Source: Chromera velia (taxonomy: Eukaryota; Sar; Chromeraceae). From it: DNA of 64,000 bases. The translations under genes and the position numbers were made by a program. Shown here in pieces: positions 23,517-35,125 of the stretch (the stretch's first letter is position 1; each line of letters starts with the position of its first letter). The stretch spans positions 5,452 through 69,451 of the forward strand of contig JAHBMJ010003671.1 in the NCBI GenBank assembly GCA_018398765.1. Direction: 5' to 3'. The notes below the pieces were generated by a model. The model searched no databases. It worked only from the letters and a program-made list of their open reading frames with translations, and had not been told where the DNA came from.

Positions 23517-25387
23517 GGCAGCAAGTGCAAAGCATCAGGGGCATGCGAGGCCACCCCGCCGAAGGTGGGCAGATGGGGGGAGCCAGCTGTGCGCACGTCC
23601 TCCTTGATGACTGAATCATAAAGAAAGGTAACGGAAAGAAATTGATGGATCGACGCCTATTCATAGGCCGATGGCGATGGCGTATGATGATGATGATGAG
23701 AGGTATGTGCCAGAGCAGTGGCCACCTAGGAGCTAGCCTGGGACTAGACTTAGGAAGTAGAAGTGAGCTAAGGCAATTAACGGCGCGACGCTGCTGGTCA
23801 GGAATTTCTCGATCTAGGAGTTTCTATATTCATTTCGCAGTAATGTCAGATTTCAAGTTTTCATAGTTTTCTTTAGGATTTAATTCTTTTTGATCGGTTT
23901 CTCTTTGATTTCTTTCAGACCAGGCAGCAGCCTGACAGGCCTCCCATCACTGGGCCATCAAATCTCTATAGATTTCCACTATATAAGATTTCCATATAAT
24001 TTTCATATTTTTTTGTAGAGAGGTTAAAAAGAGTAGACTCCGATGGGTAAAGTGAGTAAACGGTTTTACAAGTTAACAAAGTGAGCTAAAATATAAATAT
24101 ATCTAAAGATATACTAGTAGTATATAATTACATATTATTTATTATACACTCATAATATACTTACAAAACTTATAAGTGTAAAACAATCTGTATATACGAA
24201 CTATTATATAAACAGTTAATTTTATTTTCAGAATTATAATCAAATTATTTAATCTTCTCAAAATATTTGCTAACTACTCTATTGGAAGATTAGAATAGTA
24301 GTATACTTGCCAATTTCAATACCAAACAAAATCAAGCACATACTTTTCTATGCGGTTCAGGGTAGTCCTTTTCTATGCGAGCTCCTTGATTTTGTCGGGC
24401 CTCCCAGACGGGAAGAGGCTGAGTGGTAAGTGAGTGGTATCTCTTACTCCTCTTGAAGGGGTTGCTAGTTTCTGGTCGACTCAGTGTGGCCTCTCTGAGC
24501 GAGTTTTTATACTCCTAGGCTAGCAATGCATGAATGAATGAATGAATGAAGTTGGCTTTACTAGAGTGGAGCCGTGCTCCCAGCAGCCCATATTCATGCA
24601 AGAGATCGTCAATCACTCAACTCTAGAGATAAGGCTAAGCGCAAGATCCCCTGAAGTGCTCGCTTGGTGAGCTCACGAGCAGCATGCGTATTGTAGACTC
24701 GAACAGAAGAAGAAAAGGTCGCATTCACACAGAGACAGGCGTGTACAGTGAGTGACAAAGATCGCAAACGGCTCTGCATACTTCATACGGATCGACTTGT
24801 AAAGCCAAAAGCAGCATCTTCCTTGCTTCTGTTTCGGCTGTATCCGATCCCTCAATTCCTTCTCTCTGAATCCTTTTCTTCACTTTCTTTCCCTCTACCA
24901 CTTTGTTTAGTTTATTTCTTGCTTCTACCTAATTGGAGCATACTGAAAGCCGGTGCCAGAGATCATCAATTTTTCTTCTATTTGAATAACCCCTTGCCAG
25001 ACAAAACACCTCTCCCGGAGAGTTGGCCCCCCCCGTTAAACCCTTCCGATTTAGTGTCAATGTCCTTAGGAGTGGCTTAATCTTCTCATATAAGGCACTT
25101 CTCGGCAGACAGGATATCCGTACCTTGGGGCCATTCTTTGAAGACAAAAGAAATAGAGAAGAACGTAAAGAAGACGGAAGAGCTCTCTATAGTCCTGATA
25201 AAGAGGCAGACAGAGGAAAGTTGCCCCTTTCTTCCCTATCTCCCCTTTTCATGCATTCCATTCCCCAGGCATCCTTAATTTTGGCAGAAACAAACAAATT
25301 CCCCTTCGGGGCCCGTCTTTCTGAGCTCCGGACAGGGAGAGACGTCAAAAAGTCAAGGCCTGCCCATCTGAACAGACCATTGACGGC

Positions 25388-26572
25388 TCATCTTTGCTTC
25401 TGCCCCGCTGGTCCCTTCCATGAATTCAAAAGAGCCTGAGGAATACGGAGATGCGAACGGCTAAGTGCAATCCAGAATAAAGCAAAACGAGCACACAAGA
25501 GCGCGCGAGTAGACATTAAATTAACAGATAAAAGAGAGGGTACACGCAAACTCCTGACCGGAAGTTGGGCCGCCCATCGGACAAACCGGAGCCGCAAGTT
25601 GTCAATCGCCTCCCAGTCTCCCTATCTTATCGGAAAGCACTCCAGGCTATAGAGTGCTACCGGCTTCCAGCACTCCTTCAGCAGCTGCATCTTTCCCCCG
25701 AGAGACAACCCAGACAGACTTGCAGCCAGACCAATCACCGCCCCCATTGCACGCTCTGCACTGCGTAGGCGTGCTTCAATCGACCGAGTCAAATCCCCTC
25801 CCTCAAACAGAAGGCAACCCAAATATTTGTACTGATCACACCAGTCTACTTCCTTCCTTTGGTACAAAATCATGCCGTTACAGTCCTCGCAGTATTCACA
25901 AAGGTGCAGGACTTTAGTTTTCTTCAGATTAACATTCAACCCCCACTTTCCGCAATACCCCTCCAGGGCATCGAATTTTGCTTGGAGGTCGGCTGCTGAG
26001 TGTGTAAACAAGATAAGATCATCAGCGTAGCCTATACTTCCCAAACTGGCCCCAGCAAGGTGAACTCTCTCCGTTTTCTTTCCATCTCCCCGTTTTTCTT
26101 TCTGAATCTCATCATGCAGGTCATTAATGAATAATAAAAAAAGCGACGGGGACAACGCATCACTTTGCTTAACCCCTGCCCCCTCCGGAAATAGAGCCAA
26201 ATCCCCATCGACTCTTGCTTTCACGCCTCTATACATTGATGCAATCATCAACAGATCTCTCTTCTCTATTCCCTCAGCCTGCAGCTTTGCCAGAAGCTTC
26301 AGCCGAGGGATAGAGTCAAACGCCTTTGAGAAGTCGACAAATCCGCCCAGGAGCCCCTTCTTGCCTCTTCTACATTCCTGTACCAAGCCTACCACTACTC
26401 CGATCCCCTCTCTTGTGCCCACCCCTTTCCTAAACCCGATCTGTCTGTCGTCAAAACGAGCTTGCTGATGGATTCTATCATCTATAAGGAGACCATATAT
26501 GCCCAGACTGCCCTCTGCCATTGGGATACGATGGCTGCCGGGTTTAGTCAACCTCATCATCATCATCATCAT
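25388..26572 (-). mobile_element. 5'-truncated LINE (non-LTR retrotransposon) reverse transcriptase
   Basis: A 395-codon minus-strand frame has one in-frame TAG (25622-25624). RT palm and finger motifs are clear: GFRKGVGTREGI, VDFSKAFDSIPR, GVKQSDALSPSLFLLFINDL, the catalytic YADD in IGYADDLILF, then NLKKTKVL and a thumb-like region ending SLECFPI. After the TAG the frame continues with NLRLRFVRWAAQLP. The endonuclease and upstream part are absent. The 5' end abuts a short CAT run (26553-26570), where truncation probably happened. A decayed 3' segment may extend to ~24930. The clade is not assigned. It is dead as it stands because it lacks a 5' region. Confidence 0.85.
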
Positions 26573-27150
26573 TGCAATTTCTATTGTATAATGGTCTAGA
26601 TAATGGTACTACTAAGTTTATGCATGGTTGGGATTGTTTGATATCTACAATGGTTGACTGACCGGTGAATTATGTGCCGATGCATGCTATGGCACACATT
26701 ACAGGACTGCCACAATGAGATCAATCAGATCCATCCCATAACACTGGCAGCGATAACACTCCGACTCACTTTGCATATTGTGTCAAATCTGTGCGCTGTG
26801 TATTCAGTATACGTGGAACGGTGATGGGGAAAGATATAGGGGACTACATCATATGCGAGTCACTCAATGGCAGTGTGACTCTCAGTGCCGGAAGAAATGA
26901 AAGGATAGAGGAAGAATGCAGAAAGGGGGTGGACTCTCAGGTTGATGAACAGACGGTGGTATGGAGGGGATTTCCAGTAATTGTTGGCGCAAATTTTTAG
27001 TCATAGACTCCTGAATGAGCCAAGCACTTTCTCCCTCCATTCCTGCTTTGCTTTCTTCCTTCCCCTGGGGCCAACGGAAGCCAGAAACCTTGAACGCGCA
27101 CCTCCCTCTCTCTGTTGCCCTGTTCCTTTTCTCTGACCACATTGATTTTT

Positions 27151-27193
<43 letters not shown>

Positions 27194-27198
27194 CGTGC

Positions 27199-27231
<33 letters not shown>

Positions 27232-28001
27232 ATCCCCCCCTTACGCTCCCTGATTTGTTCCTCCATCCTTGATAAAATTGGCGATGCGCCAAGAGGAAAG
27301 AAACCCCTCCGGGAACCCGTATGTATGTACACTTTCTTTCATGCAAACAGAAAGCAGCGCATGCATGCATTTAATTGCCTTCATGAGTCCCGCACGATTG
27401 CCATGAATGTTGTGGATCGAATGCCAAACACGACGTTTAGGGGGTTTGGTCATCTTGATAACACGGTAAGCTGGTGCTCTGCATCCTTTCACGCCCACGT
27501 CTATTTCGTCGCTTCTCTTCTGTACGAGGCGAGACAGTCCAAGCGCATACATTTCGTCTCCCTTCTTTCCTTTCTGTCTGCTTGTCCGGCTGGCTGGGTG
27601 GCTGGCGGTTCACTCTTTGTTGTGTCCCCTGACTTTTTTTTTCTACCCCCTTTTGTGCCGTCTCCCTGTCGCTGCGCCACCGGAACAAGACCTTAGGCCT
27701 CCAATCCCGCGCGGTGCTATCTGAATTTCGTCCACCCTGTGGCTCTATGTCGGCTCCATTCGTTTCCTTGTGCGCTTTCTCCTCTCTTTTTTCCTTTCCT
27801 CCTTCTGTCCTGCCTACATGAATCGCTCGGGGATGACCACTGCCGTTCTCACTGTCCGCCTGTATAACACTTCCCTTCCTGCCTGACTCACTGTTCCATT
27901 GATCTCTCACTCACTCAAGCATTTTGTCTCGCATATTCCCTATTTTCTATTTTCATTCTCTGTTTCTTGCTTGCTTGGTTGATGGTCGAGGGAATCCAGT
28001 T
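26573..28001. other. Spacer with GT microsatellite
   Basis: No gene model holds up. A GT/GC run lies at 27159-27231. A possible exon-like frame ends at a GTAAGC donor near 27466 but has no partner exon. The ~900 bases from 27480 are mostly pyrimidine-rich. Confidence 0.6.
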
Positions 28002-28731
28002 TCACCCCTGATTGAAGTTCAGGAATCCCTCCTTCAAGTCCAACCGCATGCTGAAGGGCTTGGGGCCCTCGAAGGGCTGGTAGGGGTCACCCCCGCATCC
28101 TGCGGCTGCCGGACCTGCCTCTCCTCCGACTGCACGCAGACAGACGGACGTTCCCTTGTGTGCATGTACACTTGCTACAATTCGCAGGATCTGAATGATT
28201 TTCTGTCTCTGTCAGTGCGTGTCAATGTATGTGAATGTGTGGGTGTGGGTGTGTGCGAGAAAGAAAGATACGAGGATTAAAGTAGAAAGCGGCAGCAAAG
28301 CGTTTTGTCTCAGCAAAGAACGCAGACATGTGTGCAAGTACACGAGCAGAGACGCGTGTGGTGTTGGCGCTGACAGCTGCACGTGAAACAACTCACGGAA
28401 GGCATACACATGCAAGACAATCGACGCCATGCGTAATACATCAATGCCATATTCCTGCAGCAATCTATAAATGTGAAAAATAGGTGAGTGACACACCCAC
28501 CTTCTTCGTCCCTCTCCCTGCCATCTACTTGCGGCCTCTCCTTGTACCGTTGCCAGCCCCCCCTGGGAGGGGAGGCGTATCTCGGGCCGGACCTCACTGC
28601 ATGGGGTGCTGGTGTCGGGGTGGCGCTGCTCCTCCTCCTTGGCGTCCTCGAGGACCGGGGAGGCGGGGGGAGCCTCGGGGAGTTCCACTGCACAGATGCA
28701 CTCATTCGGACATTCGGGATGATGATGGGGA

Positions 28732-28817
<86 letters not shown>

Positions 28818-29687
28818 TGTGCCTATCTGCCAGTCAAGCACAAAAGAAACAAAAAGGATTCGGGAAAAAACATACGGAGCCGAAGATAACCAGGCATTCA
28901 ACGACAAAAAGAAAGAAATAAGAAGGCATCCAGGGATTGATTGATGGATGAAGAGATCAACAGACAAAAGTACAATACGCATCTGCCTGGCACAAGCTTG
29001 GCTTCGATGGGGCCCGATTGGCTCATAGACGAGAGAGAAACTGTCTGTTTGGGAGCTGACCTCATCATCATCATAATAGTAGTCGTCCGGGTCGTCGTAG
29101 TAGTATGCAGGTGAATAGTAGTCGTCGCGGTAGTGGTCGTAGTGAGAGTAGTACTCTGGAGGGGGTCTCCGACTGAGCATCATCTGTCGGTAGGCCCGTT
29201 CCCTCCTTCTCTCCCAGGGGCTGAAAAATCCCTCGCCTCTGCGGTAGGGCAGGGGGCGACGCTCTCTTTCTGCCCCTGCGTAACCCATGCCCACGTAGGA
29301 ATTGGGGGGAGGTGGATAGTCGGTTGGGTAGTAGTAGGGGTTGGGATAGGATGGGAACTGACTGGGAGCTACCGGAGCTGGGGCGGAAAGGGGGTTCGGG
29401 GGTGGGAAATAATTTCCAGGTGATGGTGGAGGTGGCATTGCGGGCAGCGTTTCAGTCAAAGTCGGTTGTTGTTTGACTGGAGCTTGTTGGGGGTATGGTG
29501 CTGGTTGTGTGGGAGGCTGTGCCTGAGCTTGCATTGGAGGAAGATACACGCTGTAGGCTGCAGAGGTTACTGGACGGGCGGTCATTGGCTGCTGGAAAGT
29601 GTAGGCCTGGGTGGGCGCATAGTTTATGGCAGCAGGAGCTAGAGCAGGAGCCGGATAGTCTCGGCGGGGAGGTTGTGCTGCGTACAT
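28002..29687 (-). CDS. Pro/Tyr-rich protein, 3 exons (hypothetical)
   Basis: Exons, in transcription order: 29687-29061, 28687-28501, 28129-28002. Donors GTCAGC and GTGGGT, acceptors TGCAG, and all phases fit, giving 313 residues. The start is the first ATG of the open frame (MYAAQPPRRDY). The N-half is rich in Pro, Ala, Gln and Tyr (YAPTQAYTFQQP; NPYYYPTDYPPPPNSY). Next is a basic patch (PWERRRERAYRQMMLSRR) and a Tyr/Asp-rich stretch (YYSPAYYYDDPDDYYYDDD), then a Pro/Arg/Ser-rich exon 2. The C-terminus is more ordered: PFEGPKPFSMRLDLKEGFLN. No catalytic domain, signal peptide or TM segment is visible. The composition suggests an intrinsically disordered structural or condensate-type protein, but the role is unknown. 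The exon 2 acceptor could alternatively lie upstream in the GA run. Confidence 0.6.
28733..28816. repeat. CT then GT microsatellite in intron 1 of the Pro/Tyr-rich gene
   Basis: CTCTCT followed by GTGTGT on the plus strand; transcribed as a CA/GA run just upstream of exon 2 of the minus-strand gene. Confidence 0.85.
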
Positions 29688-30367
29688 TGTGCTACAATCC
29701 GTCGAGAGGAATGGCCGTACGCTGAGTTTGGTTGTCACTGCCTGTTTTCGATCACGGTGTCTGGGGACGATGAATACGTGTCTGTCCGGCTCGGTGTAAC
29801 CTCTTTGCAGCTGTGATCAGAGAGTTTGAGAGAGACGGCAAGATGCCGCTGTGTTGTGTCTGCAGCCCAACTTGCTGCAGAATCGTGGTTTCTGTGAGTG
29901 AGTACCGGAAAGCAAGGCCAAAAACTATGCGTGGTGCTCAATCACTCTGTGGTAACACATTCAACTTTTTAGAGGGAGGGTATATATAAGAAATCTGATC
30001 GAGGCGGAATTAAGAAGCAGAAAAAACACATGCATATATATATATATGTGACTTCAAAGTGTGTATATTTTTCAATACATGCATCAAAATAAAAGGCAAT
30101 TAATTATAATTATTTTTAAATTTGTCGAATTATATATATATTTTAAAATTTGCATGCATGCATCAATTCAAAAATTTCCAAGCAAGGTCGATTCCACAGG
30201 AGAAGGACATATATATATACGCTCCTTCCTTCTTCTTGATCTTCAGTCACGTTCAGCAGAAGAGCCTCAAGGATTGCCAGTTGCAGGTCCATACCTTCCA
30301 AGTCTGCACTGACATGTTCTTTTGTTTCTGTATCGGTCTCCCCTCTGTATCACTTTCCTTGTTCAAG
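29688..30367. other. Divergent intergenic region
   Basis: Lies between the minus-strand Pro/Tyr-rich gene and the plus-strand membrane gene, so it should hold both promoters. The middle (29990-30200) is A+T-rich with TATATATA runs and GCATGCATGCATC palindromic repeats. No defined promoter element can be named. Confidence 0.5.
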
Positions 30368-32445
30368 ATGAGCAGGACAGAGCGAGGAAGGGGAGGGGAA
30401 AGATCCCCATGCACATCTCCACAAGTGGAGGAGGACAAGCAAATGATCACCTACAAGGGGGGGTTCTCTCTCCCGCAGTTCTCGAAGGAGTTCGGTCCCC
30501 AGCTCCTTGTGCAACTCGCGGATATATTTAATGACATTCTCCAGTTCCTCTCTATCTGTCTCACACAGCCAGTGCTGTCGGCCACTGCGCTGGTGGGCAG
30601 GTTCACAGTGCAGCAGGTAGGGGCGTTTTCGCTGTCTGTCATGCTGCTCTGCTCTTTTCTGTCGATCAAATTAGACGTCCACGAGCACATTGAGCAGAGG
30701 GGAATCGACGAAAAGTTTCTCCAAGAGTCCGAACAACACTTGAGGAGAATGAAGAAATCCAAACTTTACTACTCCATCCGACAGATTGGTCTTCTTGTGG
30801 TTGAAGACGGTATCTCCCTGGGATTCTCTGGGGTTCTGATCTACCTACCTGGAGAAGCAGGAGGTGTTCAGCGTGATCGGTTTCAACTTTGCCCTCACGC
30901 TCCTCGGGTTCATCTACATGTTGCTGAAACACCTTGCCGATGTAGCCATGAGCAGGGGGGTGTTGCAGAGACTGGAGGCGAAGAGAGAGAATGTGCAGCA
31001 GCCCTCGTTTTTCTCCTCTCTTTGCTGTTGTCTCCAGAGAGGGGGGGGGGGGGGGGGAGGGAGAGTGGCGCCACAGGCAGAGGCAGACGCGGGGGGAGAG
31101 ACAGTGACAGAGAGGCTCCTCCACGCACCCACAAACCAACACGCCGCCGTCTCTGAAGAGGGAGGGGGAGGAGAGGATCTAGAGGCCGGCAGCGGAGGGG
31201 GGCAGGCAGAGACAGACACAGAGACTGAGGATGGTGAGGGGGATGGGGGGGAAGATGGAGAAGGAGAAGAGGGGAGCGCGTTGGAGAGGCGGATGGAAAC
31301 AAGAGTGGAGAAGGAGGGAGGCATTCTCTTCTGGTGTCTCCTCTTCGTCTCCTCCAGCCTCCATCATACCATCAACGAGACCATGGATGTCCTGAAGGTC
31401 TGTTTGTTTGTTTGTTCATTCATTCATTCATTCATTCATTCATTCGATTTATTCGTTCATTCATTCATTCACTCATTCACACATTCATTCATTCATTCAT
31501 TCATTCATTCACTCATTCATTCGATTCATTCGTTCATTCATTCACTCATTCATTCATTCGCCTCCTCTACATCCTCCACTTATTCCATCGTTCTTCTGCC
31601 TGCCTGCCTGCCTGCCTGCCGGGCTGCCCGATTGGCTCTCTCCTTGATGTTCTCGTTCTGTCTCCGAGCTTTTGTGCTCACAGGTGATCTCCGTGCACAT
31701 CCCCTTCAATTCTTATCCATGTAAGGTTCTCTGCCGCCCTCATTCATGCACCCCCCCCTTCCCTTCCTGTCTCTCTCTCTGTCCCCCCCCCCCTGCAGGA
31801 CGGGCTCTCGGTGGGGTCCGTTGTGAGCTCTGCCGCCCTCTCTGCGCAGCCGCTGCTGCCTGCCTCCCTCATTCAACTACTCGCAGTGCGGACGGGCATC
31901 CCCGAATCCTTCCTGTCCTCTGTCACCGCCGGCACCTGCACCCACGTGGTGTTGGGCATTTCCCTCTACTGCTACGTCGGCTCTCTGTTCGCACGCCTGT
32001 GCATCACAGACATTGGGTGGATGATGTGGGCCACTTCGGCTTACAAACGGTGGGGGTGGGGCATGCTGGGGGTGAGAGAGTTGTGATTTTCCTGCAGTGT
32101 GCAGTTGCCCTTCCTTTCTTCCCCGTTCTGTTCACAGCCTATCTGATGAACAAAAAGGTCTATTTTGAGTGGTGGGACAGGCAGAAGAAGTTTTCCAGTG
32201 GGGGGAGGGAGGGGGAGGCGTATTTGAGCAACGTTTTGTTTTGTTTTTTTCTTTTGGAGGACGTTCCCTCCGTGTTGTTCAACCTGTTGGTGGCATTGGG
32301 GGAGGGTAACGCTCTTTTGTCCATTCAGGGGGCAAACCTGGTGTCGACTTTGTTCGGTCTGGCTGTGCGGGTGGTGGAGTCGGAGGGACAGCGGCGGGTG
32401 AGGACAGACCAGGCTGTGGCGTTGGGGGGAGGGGGGGGTGGTTGA
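30368..32445 (+). CDS. Multi-pass membrane protein, N-terminal part of a probable membrane-LRR protein
   Basis: Starts MSRTERGRGGERSP at 30368. Hydrophobic helices include QQVGAFSLSVMLLCSFLSI, SVIGFNFALTLLGFIYMLL, ILFWCLLFVSSSL and, after an intron (31398-31798), SVTAGTCTHVVLGISLYCY, AVALPFFPVLFTAYLM and ANLVSTLFGLAV: six to eight segments. An acidic, Gly-rich loop lies near 31040-31310. VVEDGISLGFSGVLIYL and LEDVPSVLFNLLVAL look like related halves. The frame changes twice: a tandem CTAC duplication at 30841-30848 shifts it by four bases, and near 32072-32097 there is either a 26-nt intron or a one-base loss. A third change in the G-run 32424-32441 separates it from the LRR frame. Each could be an assembly error; together they may mean a decaying gene. 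Family not recognised. Confidence 0.5.
31404..31560. repeat. ATTC tetranucleotide run in intron
   Basis: Tandem CATT with CACT variants inside the modelled intron 31398-31798 of the membrane gene, followed by a TGCC run at 31597-31620. A small extra exon (about 31684-31725, reading VISVHIPFNSYPCK in phase) is possible but has a weak donor. Confidence 0.8.
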
Positions 32446-34390
32446 GGGTGACAGCAGAGAACATTGAGAGTTTGACTGCCTCTCTTCGGGGCAGTGGGTC
32501 AACCCATATTCGGGGGGTTGAAATAAGGAAGGTCGATGAGACGGGTGAGGATCTCCCAGAGGGAAGTCTTGATGCCTTCTTTGAGGCTCTCCTGTGCAGG
32601 AGCAGACCCTCTCTTGAGAAGTTAGAGGTGACAAGGTGGCGGGACAAGACGTCTTCCATTGTCTCCTTTCTTTCCCGTCTGAAGGAAACAACCTTCCCCT
32701 CCCTGCATAGCCTCAATCTCGAATACAACCAAATCGGGGATAAGGGAGCGAAGGCCGTAGCCGAAGCCTTGAAGGCAGGCACCTGCCCCTCCCTGCAGAG
32801 CCTTGATCTCGGAGGAGGCAACCAAATCGGGGATGAGGGAGCGAAGGCCGTAGCAGAAGCCTTGAAGGCAGGCACCTCCCCCTCCCTGCAGAGCAGAGCC
32901 TTGATCTCGGAGGAGGCAACCAAATCGGGGATGAGGGAGCGAAGGCCGTAGCAGAAGCCTTGAAGGCAGGCACCTCCCCCTCCCTGCAGAGCCTCGATCT
33001 CGCAGGCAATCGAATCGGGGATAAGGGAGCGAAGGCCGTAGCCGAAGCCTTGAAGGCAGGCACCTCCCCCTCCCTGCAGAGCAGAGCCTTGATCTCGGAG
33101 GAGGCAACCAAATCGGGGCTGAGGGAGCGAAGGCTGTAGCAGAAGCCTTAAAGACAGGCACCTGCCCCTCCCTGCAGAGCCTCGATCTCGGAGGAGGCAA
33201 CCAAATCGGGGCTGAGGGAGCGAAGGCCGTAGCAGAAGCCTTGAAGGCAAGCACCTGCCCCTCCCTGCAGAGCCTCGATCTCGCAGGCAACCGAATCGGG
33301 GCTGAGGGAGCGAAGGCCGTAGCAGAAGCCTTGAAGGCAGGCACCTCCCCCTCCCTGCAGAGCCTCAATCTCGGAGACAACCGAATCGGGGCTGAGGGAG
33401 CGAAGGCCGTAGCAGAAGCCTTGAAGGCAGGCACCTCCCCCTCCCTGCAGAGCCTCAATCTCGCAGGCAACCAAATCGGGGATAAGGGAGCGAAGGCCGT
33501 AGCAGAAGCCTTGAAGGCAGGCACCTGCCCCTCCCTGCAGAGCCTCGATCTCGCAGGCAACCGAATCGGGGCTGGGGGAGCGAAGGCCGTAGCAGAAGCC
33601 TTGAAGGCAGGCACCTGCCCCTCCCTGCAGAGCCTCGATCTCGGCGGCAACCAAATCGGGGATGAGGGAGCGAAGGCCGTAGCAGAAGCCTTGAAGGCAG
33701 GCACCTCCCCCTCCCTGCAGAGCAGAGCCTCGATCTCGGAGACGGCCGAATCAGTGATGCACTCCAGACAGAAATAAAAGGCCTCATCCTCAAGAATCAA
33801 GCTTCTGGTGGTCCTAACGAAGAGAAAGAGAAAAGAACAAAGCAGAGGGGGGAAGGAAACACAGGAGCAGAATGCTTAGGAGGAGTTGTGGGAGAGGTGA
33901 CGAGGAGCTTCCTCTGGTTGTTCTTTGTCAAAACTCTTGACCTCTCTGGAAGGTTATCGGGGCTGAGGGAGCGAAGGCCGTAGCCGAAGCCTTGAAGGCA
34001 GGCACCTCCCCCTCCCTGCAGAGCCTCGATCTCGGAGGCAACCAAATCGGGGATGAGGGAGCGAAGGCCGTAGCAGAAGCCTTAAAGACAGGCACCTGCC
34101 CCTCCCTGCAGAGCCTTGATCTCGGAGGAGGCAACCAAATCGGGGCTGAGGGAGCGAAGGCCGTAGCAGAAGCCTTGAAGGCAGGCACCTCCCCCTCCCT
34201 GCAGAGCCTCGATCTCGGCGGCAACCAAATCGGGGCTGGGGGAGCGAAGGCCGTAGCAGAAGCCTTGAAGGCAGGCACCTCCCCCTCCCTGCAGAGCCTC
34301 GATCTCGGATACAAGCGAATCTCGGAAGAAGCAAAAGAGGCCGTGAGGGGAACCGCTCTCTCTTCGGGTTCTGTCAAGATTGACATTTGA
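32442..34390 (+). CDS. LRR (ribonuclease-inhibitor type) array, probably C-terminal part of the preceding membrane protein
   Basis: The frame opens in the G-run (WLRVTAENIESLTASLRG...) with no ATG; adding one G to the run 32424-32441 would join it to the upstream membrane frame. About 16 units follow with the pattern SLDLGGNQIGDEGAKAVAEA plus LKAGTCPSLQ (30 residues, 90 bp; some 31), the NLRC3/RNH1-like LRR class that forms a curved protein-binding solenoid. The array stops with a distinct cap (YKRISEEAKEAVRGTALSSG, stop at 34388-34390). A non-LRR linker (33780-33950) splits it. The frame is interrupted where a 5-bp AGCAG is added at the same unit position (about 32891, 33080 and 33720) and again near 33955. 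Whether this is one working gene, a spliced gene or a decaying one cannot be told. The role is inferred as ligand or partner recognition. Confidence 0.55.
32709..34318 (+). repeat. 90-bp coding minisatellite of the LRR array
   Basis: Units start at about 32709, 32799, 32897, 32990, 33085, 33178, 33271, 33361, 33451, 33541, 33631, 33726, then 34022, 34112, 34205 and 34295. Internal units are nearly identical at DNA level, including silent positions, so they were recently homogenised by unequal exchange or conversion. Each unit contains CCCTCCCTGCAG, which matches the local splice acceptor consensus. Confidence 0.9.
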
Positions 34391-35125
34391 GATGTTGCAC
34401 GGTTGGTGATCATTCAAGTTGGACTCTGCAAAGCCTTTCGCATGCATGCGTCGACCCTCTTCGTATTCACGCATGTTTCCTTCCTTCCTTCTGCCTCTCT
34501 GGTTGCATGCATATTCTCAATTAAACCTCAAGGGAAATTTCATCCGCCTCCTCTTTTTCTCAGGGGGGGATTGGGTTTCTCTCCCTCTTTTGCTCTTTTG
34601 TCCTTCTTCCTAGCCTTCTTTCAAGCTTTTGGTGTTTTCATTCTTTCCCCCCTGACCCCCCTTCCAGAATCTTCCTTCCTTTCTTCCTTCATTCCTTTTG
34701 CCTCTTTAATTGCATGCATGTTCTCATTGTTTCTATTCTGATAGTGATAGTGATAGTGATTTAAGTGGTGCCGTATGTTGTTTTCATTCTTTACCGTTCT
34801 TTACCCTCTGGCCCCCCCTCCAGCTAGAACCTTGAAGAAGGTTGAACCTTCAAACCACGCCGTGGAGTGAGAGCAATCCGATGGATGGATGGATGGACTC
34901 GGATGGAGGGAGGGAGAGAGGGAAGGGAGGAGGGAGGGATGAGGGGAGGGAAAAAGAAATCCATACTAACTAGCTAACTAACTAAAGACCACGCCTAGTC
35001 GTAATAATTTGTACTTTACATATACCGATCAACGTCAATCACCAATATGAGTTTAATTTTCAATCGTTTCTAATAATCCTGATTGATTGATTGCTAGATT
35101 GATTGATTGATTGATAGAAGATTGG
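34391..35125. other. Spacer downstream of the LRR gene
   Basis: Pyrimidine-rich DNA with TTCC runs, three GATAGT repeats near 34741-34760, GATG and GGGA runs (34882-34950) and GATT repeats (35080-35117). No gene seen. Confidence 0.6.

Noticed and set aside
22612-23664. 350-codon minus-strand ORF
   Set aside because: Composed of CAGA/CA/GA microsatellites and the dispersed repeat; no protein-like composition.
26791-27000. 69-codon plus-strand ORF
   Set aside because: No motif, splice partner or notable composition; a chance ORF is likely.
27330-27468. Exon-like frame reading ESRTIAMNVVDRMPNTTFRGFG before a GTAAGC donor, slightly like a molybdenum hydroxylase motif
   Set aside because: The similarity is only a short FRGFG-type match, and no upstream or downstream exon with matching phase was found.
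32279-34413. Long minus-strand ORFs with repeated LLRPSLPQPRFGC or ACLQGFGYGLRSL
   Set aside because: Antisense readings of the 90-bp LRR minisatellite, whose period is divisible by three.
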